Shown in pieces: positions 1 through 5,998 of a stretch of 6,163 nucleotides of DNA. The stretch is from Pseudohaliea sp964438205 (GTDB taxonomy: Bacteria; Pseudomonadota; Gammaproteobacteria; Pseudomonadales; Halieaceae): contig CAYTJQ010000106.1 of assembly GCA_964438205.1 (NCBI GenBank), positions 1 to 6,163 on the forward strand, written 5' to 3'. Every line of letters begins with the position of its first letter. The first letter of the stretch is position 1. Both the position numbers and the translations under genes were made by a program. The notes under the pieces were generated by a model. It was not told where the DNA came from and searched no databases. It saw only the letters and a program-made list of their open reading frames with translations.

Positions 1-56
1 CCGATGGTGCCCACGTTGACGTGGGGCTTCGCGCGCTCAAAAGTTTCCTTTCCCAT
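1..56 (-). CDS. tuf: Elongation factor Tu, N-terminal fragment (gene runs off the window's left edge)
   Basis: The minus strand from 56 reads MGKETFERAKPHVNVGTI, the EF-Tu N-terminus that leads into the first GTP-binding loop; only 18 codons are inside the window. EF-Tu is the GTPase that carries aminoacyl-tRNA to the ribosome in the cytoplasm. The ATG is fixed by a strong Shine-Dalgarno sequence, AAAGGAGA at 72-65, 8 nt upstream. The gene lies about 100 nt downstream of tRNA-Thr(GGU), the same order as E. coli thrT-tufB, so it is probably at least partly cotranscribed with the tRNAs. The copy here is the tufB-type one by context, but sequence alone cannot separate tufA from tufB. Confidence 0.95.
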   Translation of the reverse strand, partial: MGKETFERAKPHVNVGTI

Positions 57-158
57 TCCAACAGTCTCCTTTCCACGGCGGCAGGCGCCACGATCTGTGC
101 GTCAATCCCGGCGGGTCGCCGGCGACCGGCTACCGCTGAATAAAAAAAGAGCAGGGAA
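57..158 (-). promoter_or_regulatory. tuf leader: T-tract, GC palindrome and ribosome binding site
   Basis: This is the spacer between tRNA-Thr(GGU) and tuf, read on the minus strand. Ten nt after the tRNA CCA there is a run of seven T (148-142). It is followed by a perfect 14-bp palindrome, GGTCGCCGGCGACC (127-114), and then the strong tuf Shine-Dalgarno at 72-65. The T-run comes before the hairpin rather than after it, so this is not a normal intrinsic terminator. It could mark partial termination or 3' processing behind the tRNA, with the hairpin as a leader structure. I found no convincing separate tuf promoter here. Confidence 0.4.
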
Positions 159-234
<76 letters not shown>

Positions 235-250
235 TTTACCCTTGCCCTTA

Positions 251-324
<74 letters not shown>

Positions 325-614
325 CCGTTAAACCGTCGCCTTGCTTTCCAAGCTCCCGGCCCGGATCAACTCCGACCCGGCCTCACGCTATGCGAGCGCT
401 GGAGCCCTCACCGGGGAAGCCTCCCGCCACCAGTGCCAATGCTGAACGCCGGTGGGTGGATTACTCGGGCCCGCGGCTCTCGCCCTTCGGGTCGCCGCCT
501 GTGGCGGCGATGCTCGGGACAACGCCCTTCGCTCGAACGTTCGAATCCACCCGGCCAACGCCTGCGCAATCCCGCCTGAGTTCCCGGGATTTTGGCCCGT
601 TACTCCGCATTTTC
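325..614. other. 290-nt spacer between tRNA-Gly and tRNA-Tyr; no gene
   Basis: No credible protein gene lies here; the open frames crossing it run through the tRNA genes on the wrong strand or in arbitrary frames. It holds a 108-nt structured inverted-repeat element (448-555, listed separately) and, closer to tRNA-Tyr, a 7-bp hairpin AATCCCG (568-574) / CGGGATT (585-591). On the minus strand that hairpin lies 23 nt after the tRNA-Tyr CCA and could be an RNA processing or transcript-stabilising structure. There is no T-tract beside it, so it is not a clear terminator. The rest (325-447) shows nothing recognisable. Confidence 0.6.
448..555. repeat. Structured inverted-repeat element with tRNA T-arm-like ends
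   Basis: The ends pair as GCCGG + GTGGATT (448-452 and 456-462) with AATCCAC + CCGGC (544-550 and 551-555), a 12-bp stem with a 3-nt bulge at 453-455. An alternative register gives an uninterrupted 9-bp stem, GGGTGGATT (454-462) / AATCCACCC (544-552). Inside are a perfect 8-bp hairpin TCGCCGCC-TGT-GGCGGCGA (492-510), a 12-bp palindrome TCGAACGTTCGA (533-544), a direct repeat CGCCCTTCG (481-489, 523-531) and CTCGGG twice (464-469, 513-518). Transcribed from the tRNA operon it would fold as a closed multi-hairpin RNA. It has no open frame of its own. It may be a copy of a genome-wide intergenic repeat family; that is inference. Confidence 0.6.
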
Positions 615-698
615 TGGTGGAGGGGGGTGGATTCGAACCACCGAAGCTTTCGCGTCAGATTTACAGTCTGATCCCTTTGGCCACTCGGGAACCCCTCC
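615..698 (-). tRNA. tyrU: tRNA-Tyr, anticodon GUA
   Basis: The minus strand gives an 84-nt class II tRNA. The acceptor GGAGGGG (698-692) pairs with CCCCTCC (625-619), followed by A73 and encoded CCA. The anticodon loop CTGTAAA gives GTA, and the long variable arm (around GCGAAAGC) is expected for bacterial tRNA-Tyr. The T-arm is GGTGG-TTCGAAT-CCACC. The sequence follows E. coli tRNA-Tyr closely through the D-arm and anticodon. It has its own near-consensus promoter 13 nt upstream, and the 14-nt segment around its T-loop recurs inverted in the neighbouring repeat element. Confidence 0.97.
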
Positions 699-710
699 GG
701 AAGGCGGCAC

Positions 711-739
711 ATTGTCCAGAGGGTGCGTGGCCTTGTCAA
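711..739 (-). promoter_or_regulatory. Sigma-70 promoter of tRNA-Tyr (and the tRNAs and tuf beyond)
   Basis: On the minus strand there is a perfect -35 box, TTGACA (739-734), a 17-nt spacer and a -10 box GACAAT (716-711; 4 of 6). A GC-rich discriminator, GTGCCGCC, follows, as is common at growth-rate-controlled stable RNA promoters. The start would fall near 704, only about 6 nt before the tRNA-Tyr 5' end. The -35 overlaps a GTCAA/TTGAC inverted repeat (735-756). Box quality, spacing and position agree well. Confidence 0.72.
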
Positions 740-772
740 CAGCTTTTGACGGTCAATGCGGCCGGGCAGGCG

Positions 773-795
773 TCCCGGCTCCTTTTCAGCCGGGA
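773..795 (-). terminator. Hairpin after tRNA-Thr(UGU), possible weak terminator or processing site
   Basis: TCCCGGCT (773-780) and AGCCGGGA (788-795) form a perfect 8-bp stem with a 7-nt loop, 14 nt past the encoded CCA of tRNA-Thr(UGU) on the minus strand. No T-tract follows (the next bases on the minus strand are CGCCTGCC), so it is not a canonical intrinsic terminator. Its place between one tRNA and the promoter of the next is what a boundary between transcription units would look like; an RNase landing site is equally possible. Confidence 0.35.
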
Positions 796-809
796 AACCC
801 GCCGGGATG

Positions 810-885
810 TGGAGCTGGCGAGAGGAATCGAACCCCCGACCGGCTGATTACAAATCAGCTGCTCTACCTACTGAGCTACGCCAGC
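810..885 (-). tRNA. thrU: tRNA-Thr, anticodon UGU
   Basis: The minus strand gives a complete 76-nt cloverleaf. The acceptor GCTGGCG (885-879) pairs with CGCCAGC (820-814), followed by T73 and encoded CCA. The anticodon stem GCTGA/TCAGC encloses TTTGTAA, giving anticodon TGT, with T-loop TTCGATT. It reads ACA and ACG threonine codons. It is the first tRNA of the cluster and sits 36 nt after the coaX stop codon. In E. coli thrU and tyrU are only a few nt apart; here 111 nt with a hairpin and a promoter separate them. Confidence 0.97.
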
Positions 886-899
886 CAAGCGAGAGCGCG

Positions 900-929
900 A
901 TAGTAGGCGGAAAGCGGCTCGTCATGCAA
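900..929 (-). promoter_or_regulatory. Candidate promoter of tRNA-Thr(UGU), overlapping the coaX stop codon
   Basis: On the minus strand a weak -35, TTGCAT (929-924), lies 18 nt from a -10 TACTAT (905-900; 4 of 6). A G/C-rich discriminator, CGCGCTCTCGC, follows. Transcription would start near 893, about 7 nt before the tRNA 5' end, as also predicted for tRNA-Tyr. The -35 overlaps the coaX stop (924-922). The -35 is poor, so read-through from birA-coaX could also supply this tRNA. Confidence 0.45.
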
Positions 930-1674
930 TGTGCGCCGCCAGCGCCAGGCCCTCGAAGACCAGGTCCTGCCGGTACTCGGCACCGACCCGGGGTGCCAGC
1001 GCAAGGAGTGCCTCACCCGCGCCACCGCTCGCCATGACGATCGGCGCCTCGCCGCTGGCGGTAGCTTCCGCCAGCGCCAGTTGCAGCGCCCCCGCCTGCG
1101 CCAGCGCAATACCGCGGTGCACGCAGTCGGCGGTGGAGCGGCCGGGGGCGATGGAGTCCGCCGCGCCCGGCTCGAAACGGACACGGTCCGTGTCGGCAAG
1201 CAGCGCCCGGGCCATGAGCGCCGGCCCGGGGATGATGTAGCCGCCCTCGTGGCGGCCGTCGGCGGCGACCAGGTCGATCGTCAACGCCGAGCCCGCATCG
1301 ACCACGCAGAGCCGCTCGCGGCAGCGGGCCCGGGCCGCGACCATGGCCAGCCAGCGGTCCACGCCCAGGCGCTTGGGGTCCGCGTAGCTGTTGACGAGAT
1401 CACCGCTGCGCGCGGCGGTGCGGGCAAACCATGGCTCGAGGCCGAAGCGCGCGCGCACGCGCCCGGCGAGCGCAGCCTCCGTCTCGTCGCTCGCCACGCT
1501 GGCCACCTGCACGGCAGCGACGGTCGCGGGTTGCGCCAGCCAGGCCTCGTCGTCCGGGCCGCAGGCGCCTCGGCCGAGTACCGTTTCCCCTGCCGGGCCA
1601 CCCTCACCGTCGATGAGGCGCCACTTCAGTCGGCTGTTGCCGAGGTCCAGCTGGAGGACGGGGTGGTCGCTCAT
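922..1674 (-). CDS. coaX: Type III pantothenate kinase
   Basis: This 250-residue cytoplasmic enzyme phosphorylates pantothenate with ATP, the first step of coenzyme A synthesis. Type III (CoaX) motifs are visible: the phosphate-binding DLGNSRLKW (residues 10-18), GVDRW (104-108), DAGSALTIDLV (126-136, with the acidic residue expected for catalysis), GGYIIPG (144-150) and a C-terminal ASGGAGEALL (215-224). Length is normal for the family. The start chosen is the ATG at 1674, because the conserved DxGN motif begins ten residues later and the ATG overlaps the birA stop as ATGA, implying translational coupling. A longer in-frame extension upstream only re-reads birA. CoaX is not inhibited by CoA in characterised family members, so this organism probably relies on it in place of CoaA. 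Confidence 0.95.
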   Translation of the reverse strand: MSDHPVLQLDLGNSRLKWRLIDGEGGPAGETVLGRGACGPDDEAWLAQPATVAAVQVASVASDETEAALAGRVRARFGLEPWFARTAARSGDLVNSYADPKRLGVDRWLAMVAARARCRERLCVVDAGSALTIDLVAADGRHEGGYIIPGPALMARALLADTDRVRFEPGAADSIAPGRSTADCVHRGIALAQAGALQLALAEATASGEAPIVMASGGAGEALLALAPRVGAEYRQDLVFEGLALAAHIA

Positions 1675-2648
1675 CCCGCTCGCCTCAGGGATACCTCGCC
1701 CCCGTGAATCGGGCGCAGGCCGGTGGCGGTCTCGAGGCGCAGGGCGCCGCGCTCGTCCACGCCGCGGGCAATGCCCGCGAGCCGTGTCTCCCCGGAGAGC
1801 ACCTGCACCGGTTCTCCGGCAAAGGCATCGAGCGCCTCCCAGCGCGCCCGCCAGGGCTCGAAGCCCTGGCTGCCGAAGGTGCCGAGCAGGGGCAGCACGC
1901 GCCCGAGCACCGCTGCCAGCAGCAGGCTGCGCGAGGGCGGCACACCGCCGGCGAGCGTTGCCAGGTCCGTCCACGGCTGGTCGATGGCGCTCGCGACGTC
2001 CTCGGGCATGCGCACGTTGAGGCCCATGCCCACCACGGCCCGGCAGGGGCCTTCGGCGTCACCGCTCATCTCGATGAGTACGCCGCCGAGCTTCGCATCC
2101 CCGGCGAGGAGGTCGTTCGGCCACTTCAGGGCGACCCCGCGGAGGCCGAAGTCCGCCAGGGCCTCGGCGAGGGCCACCCCCACGGCGAGGCTCAGGCCCT
2201 CGAGGGCCGCGGCGCCCTGGGCGAAGGTCCAGCCCACGGACACGTAGAGATTGCGGGCGAAGGGGCTCGCCCAGCTGCGGCCCCGCCGGCCCCGCCCGGC
2301 GACCTGGCGCTCCGCGGCGCAGACCAGGCCGAGACCGACCGGGCCGGGCGCCTCACGCAGAAGCGCCGCATTGGTCGAATCCACGCTGTCGACGATCGAG
2401 AGTGCCGCCAGCAGTGACGGCACCTCCGCGGGCAGGGCCGCCCGCACGGCACCCTCGTCGAGCAGGTCGAGCCCCCCCGCTATGCGGTAGCCGCGCCCGC
2501 GTACCGATTCGAGGGTGATACCCAGGGCCTCGAGGTGAGCGAGCTGCTTCCACACCGCGGTACGACTCACGCCGAGCTCCCCGGCGAGCACCTCGCCGGA
2601 GTGGAACTCGCCGTCCGCGAGCCGCCTGATCAGGTCTGCCTGGGCCAT
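1671..2648 (-). CDS. birA: Bifunctional biotin-protein ligase / biotin operon repressor
   Basis: BirA activates biotin with ATP to biotinyl-5'-AMP and transfers it to a lysine of biotin carboxyl carrier proteins. The 325 residues (E. coli has 321) show an N-terminal winged helix (about 3-58, with ELGVSRTAVWKQLAHLEALG as helix-turn-helix), a catalytic domain with DSTN (90-93), the biotin-binding GRGRRGRSW (118-126), KWPNDLL (175-181), KLGGVLIEM (186-194, whose lysine matches the E. coli active-site Lys), and a small C-terminal domain. The DNA-binding domain is intact, so a repressor role at bio genes is likely. I chose ATG 2648; a TTG 39 nt upstream is in frame but adds non-conserved residues and would lie over the likely -10 TACGAT (2681-2676). 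It is coupled to coaX by an ATGA overlap. Confidence 0.95.
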   Translation of the reverse strand: MAQADLIRRLADGEFHSGEVLAGELGVSRTAVWKQLAHLEALGITLESVRGRGYRIAGGLDLLDEGAVRAALPAEVPSLLAALSIVDSVDSTNAALLREAPGPVGLGLVCAAERQVAGRGRRGRSWASPFARNLYVSVGWTFAQGAAALEGLSLAVGVALAEALADFGLRGVALKWPNDLLAGDAKLGGVLIEMSGDAEGPCRAVVGMGLNVRMPEDVASAIDQPWTDLATLAGGVPPSRSLLLAAVLGRVLPLLGTFGSQGFEPWRARWEALDAFAGEPVQVLSGETRLAGIARGVDERGALRLETATGLRPIHGGEVSLRRAG

Positions 2649-2778
2649 GGAATCGCGCCTTGCCGTGGAGGGCGCATCGTACCGCAAGGGACCGGGTCCT
2701 GTATCCGCAGGCTCCCTTCTTTACGTTAACGTTAACGTGAGCTAGACTCCGCCCCATCGCAGGAAGGCAGGCAGGGCC
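2649..2778. promoter_or_regulatory. Divergent control region between birA and liuR
   Basis: These 130 nt must hold promoters for both directions. Toward birA (minus) a -10-like TACGAT (2681-2676) has only a weak -35 (GATACA, 18 nt upstream), and an 11-bp palindrome GGACC-G-GGTCC (2689-2699) sits between them. Toward liuR (plus) a TTTACG (2720-2725), 17 nt, TAGACT (2743-2748) pair is possible, each box matching 4 of 6. The liuR GTG start is preceded by AGGAAGG (2761-2767), an 11-nt spacing. The ACGTTA palindrome listed separately lies inside the plus-strand promoter. Confidence 0.5.
2721..2740. promoter_or_regulatory. Probable LiuR operator, 16-bp perfect palindrome
   Basis: ACGTTAACGTTAACGT (2723-2738) is its own reverse complement, and with flanks TT/GA it gives a 20-bp site with one mismatched pair. 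It also reads as three tandem hexamers ACGTTA-ACGTTA-ACGTGA, with two GTTAAC palindromes 6 bp apart. It fills the spacer of the proposed liuR promoter, where MerR-family regulators bind. LiuR sites known from proteobacteria are A/T-rich palindromes around ACGT, so the match in type is good. Its AT-richness stands out sharply from the surrounding GC-rich DNA. Confidence 0.75.
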
Positions 2779-3210
2779 GTGGGCGAACACAGCTACAGCA
2801 TCTCGGAACTGGCCCGGGAATTCGGCATCACCACCCGGACCATCCGCTTCTACGAAGAGAAGGGCTACATCCACCCGCGCCGAAAGGGCGGCCAGCGCCG
2901 CTATACGCCAGCCGATCGGGTGCGCATAAAACTGATCCTCCGCGGCAAGCGCATCGGCCTGTCTCTCGCCGAGAGCGTGGAGATCATCGACATGTACGAG
3001 CCCGGCGCCAGCAACGCCGTGCAGCTCGCCTCCCTGATCGAACGCATCGCGGCGCGGCGGACGCAGCTCCTCCGCCAGCGCGCGGACCTCGACGCCATGC
3101 TCACCAGCCTCGACGAGGTCGAGGGGCTCTGCCGCGATGCCCTCCAGGAACGGCGCGCCGAGGACGGCGCGCACGCCGCCACCGCCAGCCCCGCAAGGAG
3201 ACACGCATGA
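2779..3210 (+). CDS. liuR: MerR-family regulator of leucine/isovalerate catabolism
   Basis: The 143-residue protein has a MerR DNA-binding domain at 5-75: SYSISELAREFGITTRTIRFYEEKGYI (helix-turn-helix), then the wing RRKGGQRRYTPADRVRIKLILRGKRIGLSLAE. A probable dimerising helix rich in Leu and charged residues follows (80-120), and a short disordered Arg/Ala tail. It lacks a cysteine cluster for metal sensing (one Cys, at 118), which argues against a metal-responsive MerR. Its place directly before liuA and liuB identifies it as LiuR, which responds to branched-chain catabolic intermediates. The start is GTG at 2779; no ATG is available before the conserved domain. The stop overlaps the liuA ATG (ATGA), so regulator and enzymes are translated together and LiuR probably controls its own operon through the upstream palindrome. 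Confidence 0.9.
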   Translation: MGEHSYSISELAREFGITTRTIRFYEEKGYIHPRRKGGQRRYTPADRVRIKLILRGKRIGLSLAESVEIIDMYEPGASNAVQLASLIERIAARRTQLLRQRADLDAMLTSLDEVEGLCRDALQERRAEDGAHAATASPARRHA

Positions 3211-4376
3211 ACACCGGCTACCCCACCCTGAACTTCGGCCTGGGCGAAGAGATCGACATGCTGCGGCAGTCCGTCTACCAGTTCTGCCAGAAGGAAATCG
3301 CCCCGCGGGCGGCGCAGATCGACCGCGGCAACGAGTTCCCGGCAGACCTGTGGCCGAAGTTCGGCGAGCTCGGCCTGCTCGGCATCACCGTCGACGAGGC
3401 CTGGGGCGGCAGCGGCATGGGCTACCTCGCGCACAGCGTGGTCATGGAGGAGATCAGCCGCGCCTCGGGCTCCGTGGGCCTGTCCTACGGCGCCATGTCC
3501 AACCTCTGCCTGAACCAGATCCAGAAGAACGGCAGCGAGGCACAGAAGGCGAAGTACCTGCCGAAGCTCTGCACCGGCGAGCACGTGGGGGCGCTGGCCA
3601 TGTCCGAGCCCAACGCCGGCTCCGACGTCGTCTCCATGAAGCTCGCCGCCCGCCGCGACGGCGACGACTACGTGCTCAACGGCAACAAGATGTGGATCAC
3701 CAACGGCCCGGATGCCGACGTCTACGTGATCTACGCGAAGACCGATCCGGCCGCCGGTGCCCGCGGTATCACCGCCTTCATCGTCGAACGGGACTTCCCC
3801 GGCTTCTCCCGCTCGCCGAAGCTCGACAAGCTCGGCATGCGCGGTTCCAACACCTGCGAGCTGGTCTTCGAGGACTGCCGGGTCCCCGCGGAGAACGTCA
3901 TGCGCGGTGAGGGCGAGGGCGTAAAGATCCTCATGTCCGGTCTCGACTACGAGCGCACCGTGCTCTCCGGCGGCCCCGTGGGCATCATGCAGGCCTGTAT
4001 CGACGAGGTCCTGCCCTACCTGCACACCCGCGAGCAGTTCGGCCAGCCCATCGGCACCTTCCAGCTCATGCAGGGCAAGCTCGCCGACATGTACGCGGAC
4101 CTGAACGCCTGCCGCGCGTACCTCTACGCCGTCGCCGCCGCCTGCGACCGCGGTGAGGAGACCCGCCAGGACTGCGCCGCGGTCATCCTCTACACCGCCG
4201 AGAAGGCCACGCAGCTGGCGCTCGAGGCGATCCAGGCCCTGGGCGGCTTCGGCTACACCAACGAGTCGAATGCCGGGCGGCTGCTGCGCGACGCCAAGCT
4301 CTACGAGATCGGCGCCGGCACCTCGGAGATCCGCCGCATGCTCATCGGCCGCGAACTGTTCAACGCCTCCGCCTGA
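3207..4376 (+). CDS. liuA: Isovaleryl-CoA dehydrogenase (FAD)
   Basis: This flavoenzyme oxidises isovaleryl-CoA to 3-methylcrotonyl-CoA in leucine breakdown and passes electrons to electron-transfer flavoprotein. The 389 residues cover the whole acyl-CoA dehydrogenase fold. Signatures are AMSEPNAGSD (131-140), KMWITNGPDAD (161-171), and QALGGFGYTNESNAGRLLRDAK (343-364). Substrate type is read from the catalytic base: GLDYERTVLSGG carries Glu249 in the helix where isovaleryl-CoA dehydrogenases place it. The medium-chain-type position near the C-terminus reads LYEIGAGTSE, with Ala370 in place of the glutamate. This separates it from ordinary fatty-acid dehydrogenases. The ATG at 3207 has a strong AAGGAG (3195-3200) 6 nt upstream and overlaps the liuR stop. 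Confidence 0.94.
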   Translation: MNTGYPTLNFGLGEEIDMLRQSVYQFCQKEIAPRAAQIDRGNEFPADLWPKFGELGLLGITVDEAWGGSGMGYLAHSVVMEEISRASGSVGLSYGAMSNLCLNQIQKNGSEAQKAKYLPKLCTGEHVGALAMSEPNAGSDVVSMKLAARRDGDDYVLNGNKMWITNGPDADVYVIYAKTDPAAGARGITAFIVERDFPGFSRSPKLDKLGMRGSNTCELVFEDCRVPAENVMRGEGEGVKILMSGLDYERTVLSGGPVGIMQACIDEVLPYLHTREQFGQPIGTFQLMQGKLADMYADLNACRAYLYAVAAACDRGEETRQDCAAVILYTAEKATQLALEAIQALGGFGYTNESNAGRLLRDAKLYEIGAGTSEIRRMLIGRELFNASA

Positions 4377-4386
4377 GGACGACGCC

Positions 4387-5994
4387 ATGCCGAAGCTCAC
4401 CAGCCAGGCCGACCTCACCGGCCCCGAGGCCGAGGCCAACGCCGAGGCCCTGCGTGCGCAGGTGGATGACCTGCGCACGCTGGTCGCCCGTCTTGCCGAG
4501 GGCGGCGGCGAGCGCGCCCGGGCGCGCCACGTGGAGCGCGGCAAGCTGCTGCCGCGGCAGCGCCTGGAGGCCCTCCTCGACCCCGGCACGCCGTTCCTCG
4601 AGCTGTCCCAGCTCGCCGCCTACCAGGTCTACGAAGACGACGTGCCCGGCGCGGGCCTGATCACCGGCATCGGCCGGGTCGAGGGCGTCGAGTGCATGAT
4701 CTTCGTCAACGACGCCACGGTGAAGGGCGGCACCTACTACCCGCTCACCGTGAAGAAGCAGGACCGGGCCCAGCGCATCGCCGCCGAGAACCGCCTGCCC
4801 TGCCTCTACCTGGTCGACTCCGGCGGCGCCTTCCTGCCCCTGCAGGACCGGGTCTTCCCGGACCGCGAGCACTTCGGCCGTGCCTTCTATAACCAGGCCC
4901 GCATGTCCGCCGCCGGCATTCCGCAGATCGCCGCGGTACTCGGCTCCTGCACCGCCGGCGGCGCCTACCTGCCGGCCATGGCCGACGAGTCCATCATCGT
5001 CCGCGAGCAGGGCACGATCTTCCTCGGCGGCCCGCCGCTGGTAAAGGCCGCCACCGGCGAGGTGGTGGACGCGGAGACGCTCGGCGGCGCCGACGTGCAC
5101 TGCCGCGAATCCGGCGTCACCGACCACTACGCCAACAACGACGCCCACGCCATCGAGCTGGTGCGCCGCGCCGTCGCCCGCCTCAATTGGCGCAAGCAGG
5201 TCACCCTGGACGTCGCCGACCCGGCCGACCCGGCCTATCCCGCCGAGGACCTGTACCGCCTCATCCCCGCTGACACGCGCCGCCCCTTCGACGTGCGCGA
5301 GGTCATCGCCCGCGTGGTCGACGGCTCGGACTTCGACGAGTTCAAGGCTCTTTACGGCGACACGCTGGTCTGCGGCTTCGCCCGCCTCCACGGCTACCCG
5401 GTGGGCATCGTCGCCAACAACGGCATCCTGTTCTCGGAATCCGCCGTGAAGGGCGCGCACTTCGTGGAGCTCTGCGCCCAGCGCAAGATCCCGCTGGTGT
5501 TCCTGCAGAACATCACCGGCTTCATGGTCGGCCGCCAGTACGAGGCCGGCGGCATCGCCCGCCACGGCGCGAAGATGGTTCACGCGGTGGCCTGCGCCGA
5601 CGTGCCAAAATTCACGGTGGTCATCGGCGGTTCCTTCGGCGCCGGCAATTACGCGATGTGCGGCCGCGCCTACGACCCGCGTTTCCTGTTCCTCTGGCCC
5701 AATGCCCGCATTTCGGTCATGGGCGGCGAGCAGGCCGCGGGCGTCCTTGCCACGGTGAAGCAGGACCAGCTCGCCCGCGAGGGCAAGTCCATGTCGCCCG
5801 AGGAGGAGCAGGCTTTCAAGCAACCGATCCTCGACCGCTACGAGGCCCAGGGCCACCCCTACTACGCCTCCGCCCGCCTCTGGGACGACGGCGTCATCGA
5901 CCCCGCGGATACCCGCACGGTCCTCGCCCTCGCCCTCTCCGCCAGCCTCAACGCCCCGATACCGGAGTCGCGGTTCGGGGTGTTTCGGATGTAA
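4387..5994 (+). CDS. liuB: 3-Methylcrotonyl-CoA carboxylase, beta (carboxyltransferase) subunit
   Basis: LiuB moves the carboxyl group from carboxybiotin on the alpha subunit to 3-methylcrotonyl-CoA, giving 3-methylglutaconyl-CoA. The 535 residues, the usual length, hold two crotonase-like carboxyltransferase halves. The N-half has DSGGAFLPLQDRVFPDREHF (144-163), the oxyanion-hole GSCTAGGAYLPAMADE (186-201) and GTIFLGGPPLVKAATGE (209-225). The C-half has NNGILFSESAVKGAHFVELC (344-363), ITGFMVGRQYEAGG (376-389) and GGSFGAGNYAMCGRAYDPRF (414-433). These match mammalian and Pseudomonas MCC beta closely. Geranyl-CoA carboxylase beta is related but less likely beside liuR and liuA. The start is ATG 4387, with GAGGA (4375-4379) 7 nt before it, 10 nt after liuA. 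The partner LiuD is outside the window. Confidence 0.95.
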   Translation: MPKLTSQADLTGPEAEANAEALRAQVDDLRTLVARLAEGGGERARARHVERGKLLPRQRLEALLDPGTPFLELSQLAAYQVYEDDVPGAGLITGIGRVEGVECMIFVNDATVKGGTYYPLTVKKQDRAQRIAAENRLPCLYLVDSGGAFLPLQDRVFPDREHFGRAFYNQARMSAAGIPQIAAVLGSCTAGGAYLPAMADESIIVREQGTIFLGGPPLVKAATGEVVDAETLGGADVHCRESGVTDHYANNDAHAIELVRRAVARLNWRKQVTLDVADPADPAYPAEDLYRLIPADTRRPFDVREVIARVVDGSDFDEFKALYGDTLVCGFARLHGYPVGIVANNGILFSESAVKGAHFVELCAQRKIPLVFLQNITGFMVGRQYEAGGIARHGAKMVHAVACADVPKFTVVIGGSFGAGNYAMCGRAYDPRFLFLWPNARISVMGGEQAAGVLATVKQDQLAREGKSMSPEEEQAFKQPILDRYEAQGHPYYASARLWDDGVIDPADTRTVLALALSASLNAPIPESRFGVFRM

Positions 5995-5998
5995 AGCC

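Noticed and set aside
539..638. Attachment-site duplication from an element integrated at tRNA-Tyr
   Set aside because: Integration leaves direct repeats of the tRNA 3' end in the same orientation; the 14-nt match is inverted, and there is no integrase nearby.
1675..1974. Extended coaX start inside birA
   Set aside because: The extension only re-reads birA in another frame; conserved CoaX sequence begins just after ATG 1674.
931..2417. Plus-strand frames opposite coaX and birA
   Set aside because: Shadows of the minus-strand genes, whose motifs are unambiguous.
2649..2687. Upstream TTG start for birA at 2687
   Set aside because: Adds 13 non-conserved residues and overlaps the likely -10; ATG 2648 gives the normal family length.
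2901..4589. Long minus-strand open frame (562 codons) opposite liuR, liuA and the start of liuB
   Set aside because: It is a mirror of GC-rich coding DNA; its translation is low-complexity (Ala/Gly/Val/His-rich) while the plus strand encodes clear protein families.
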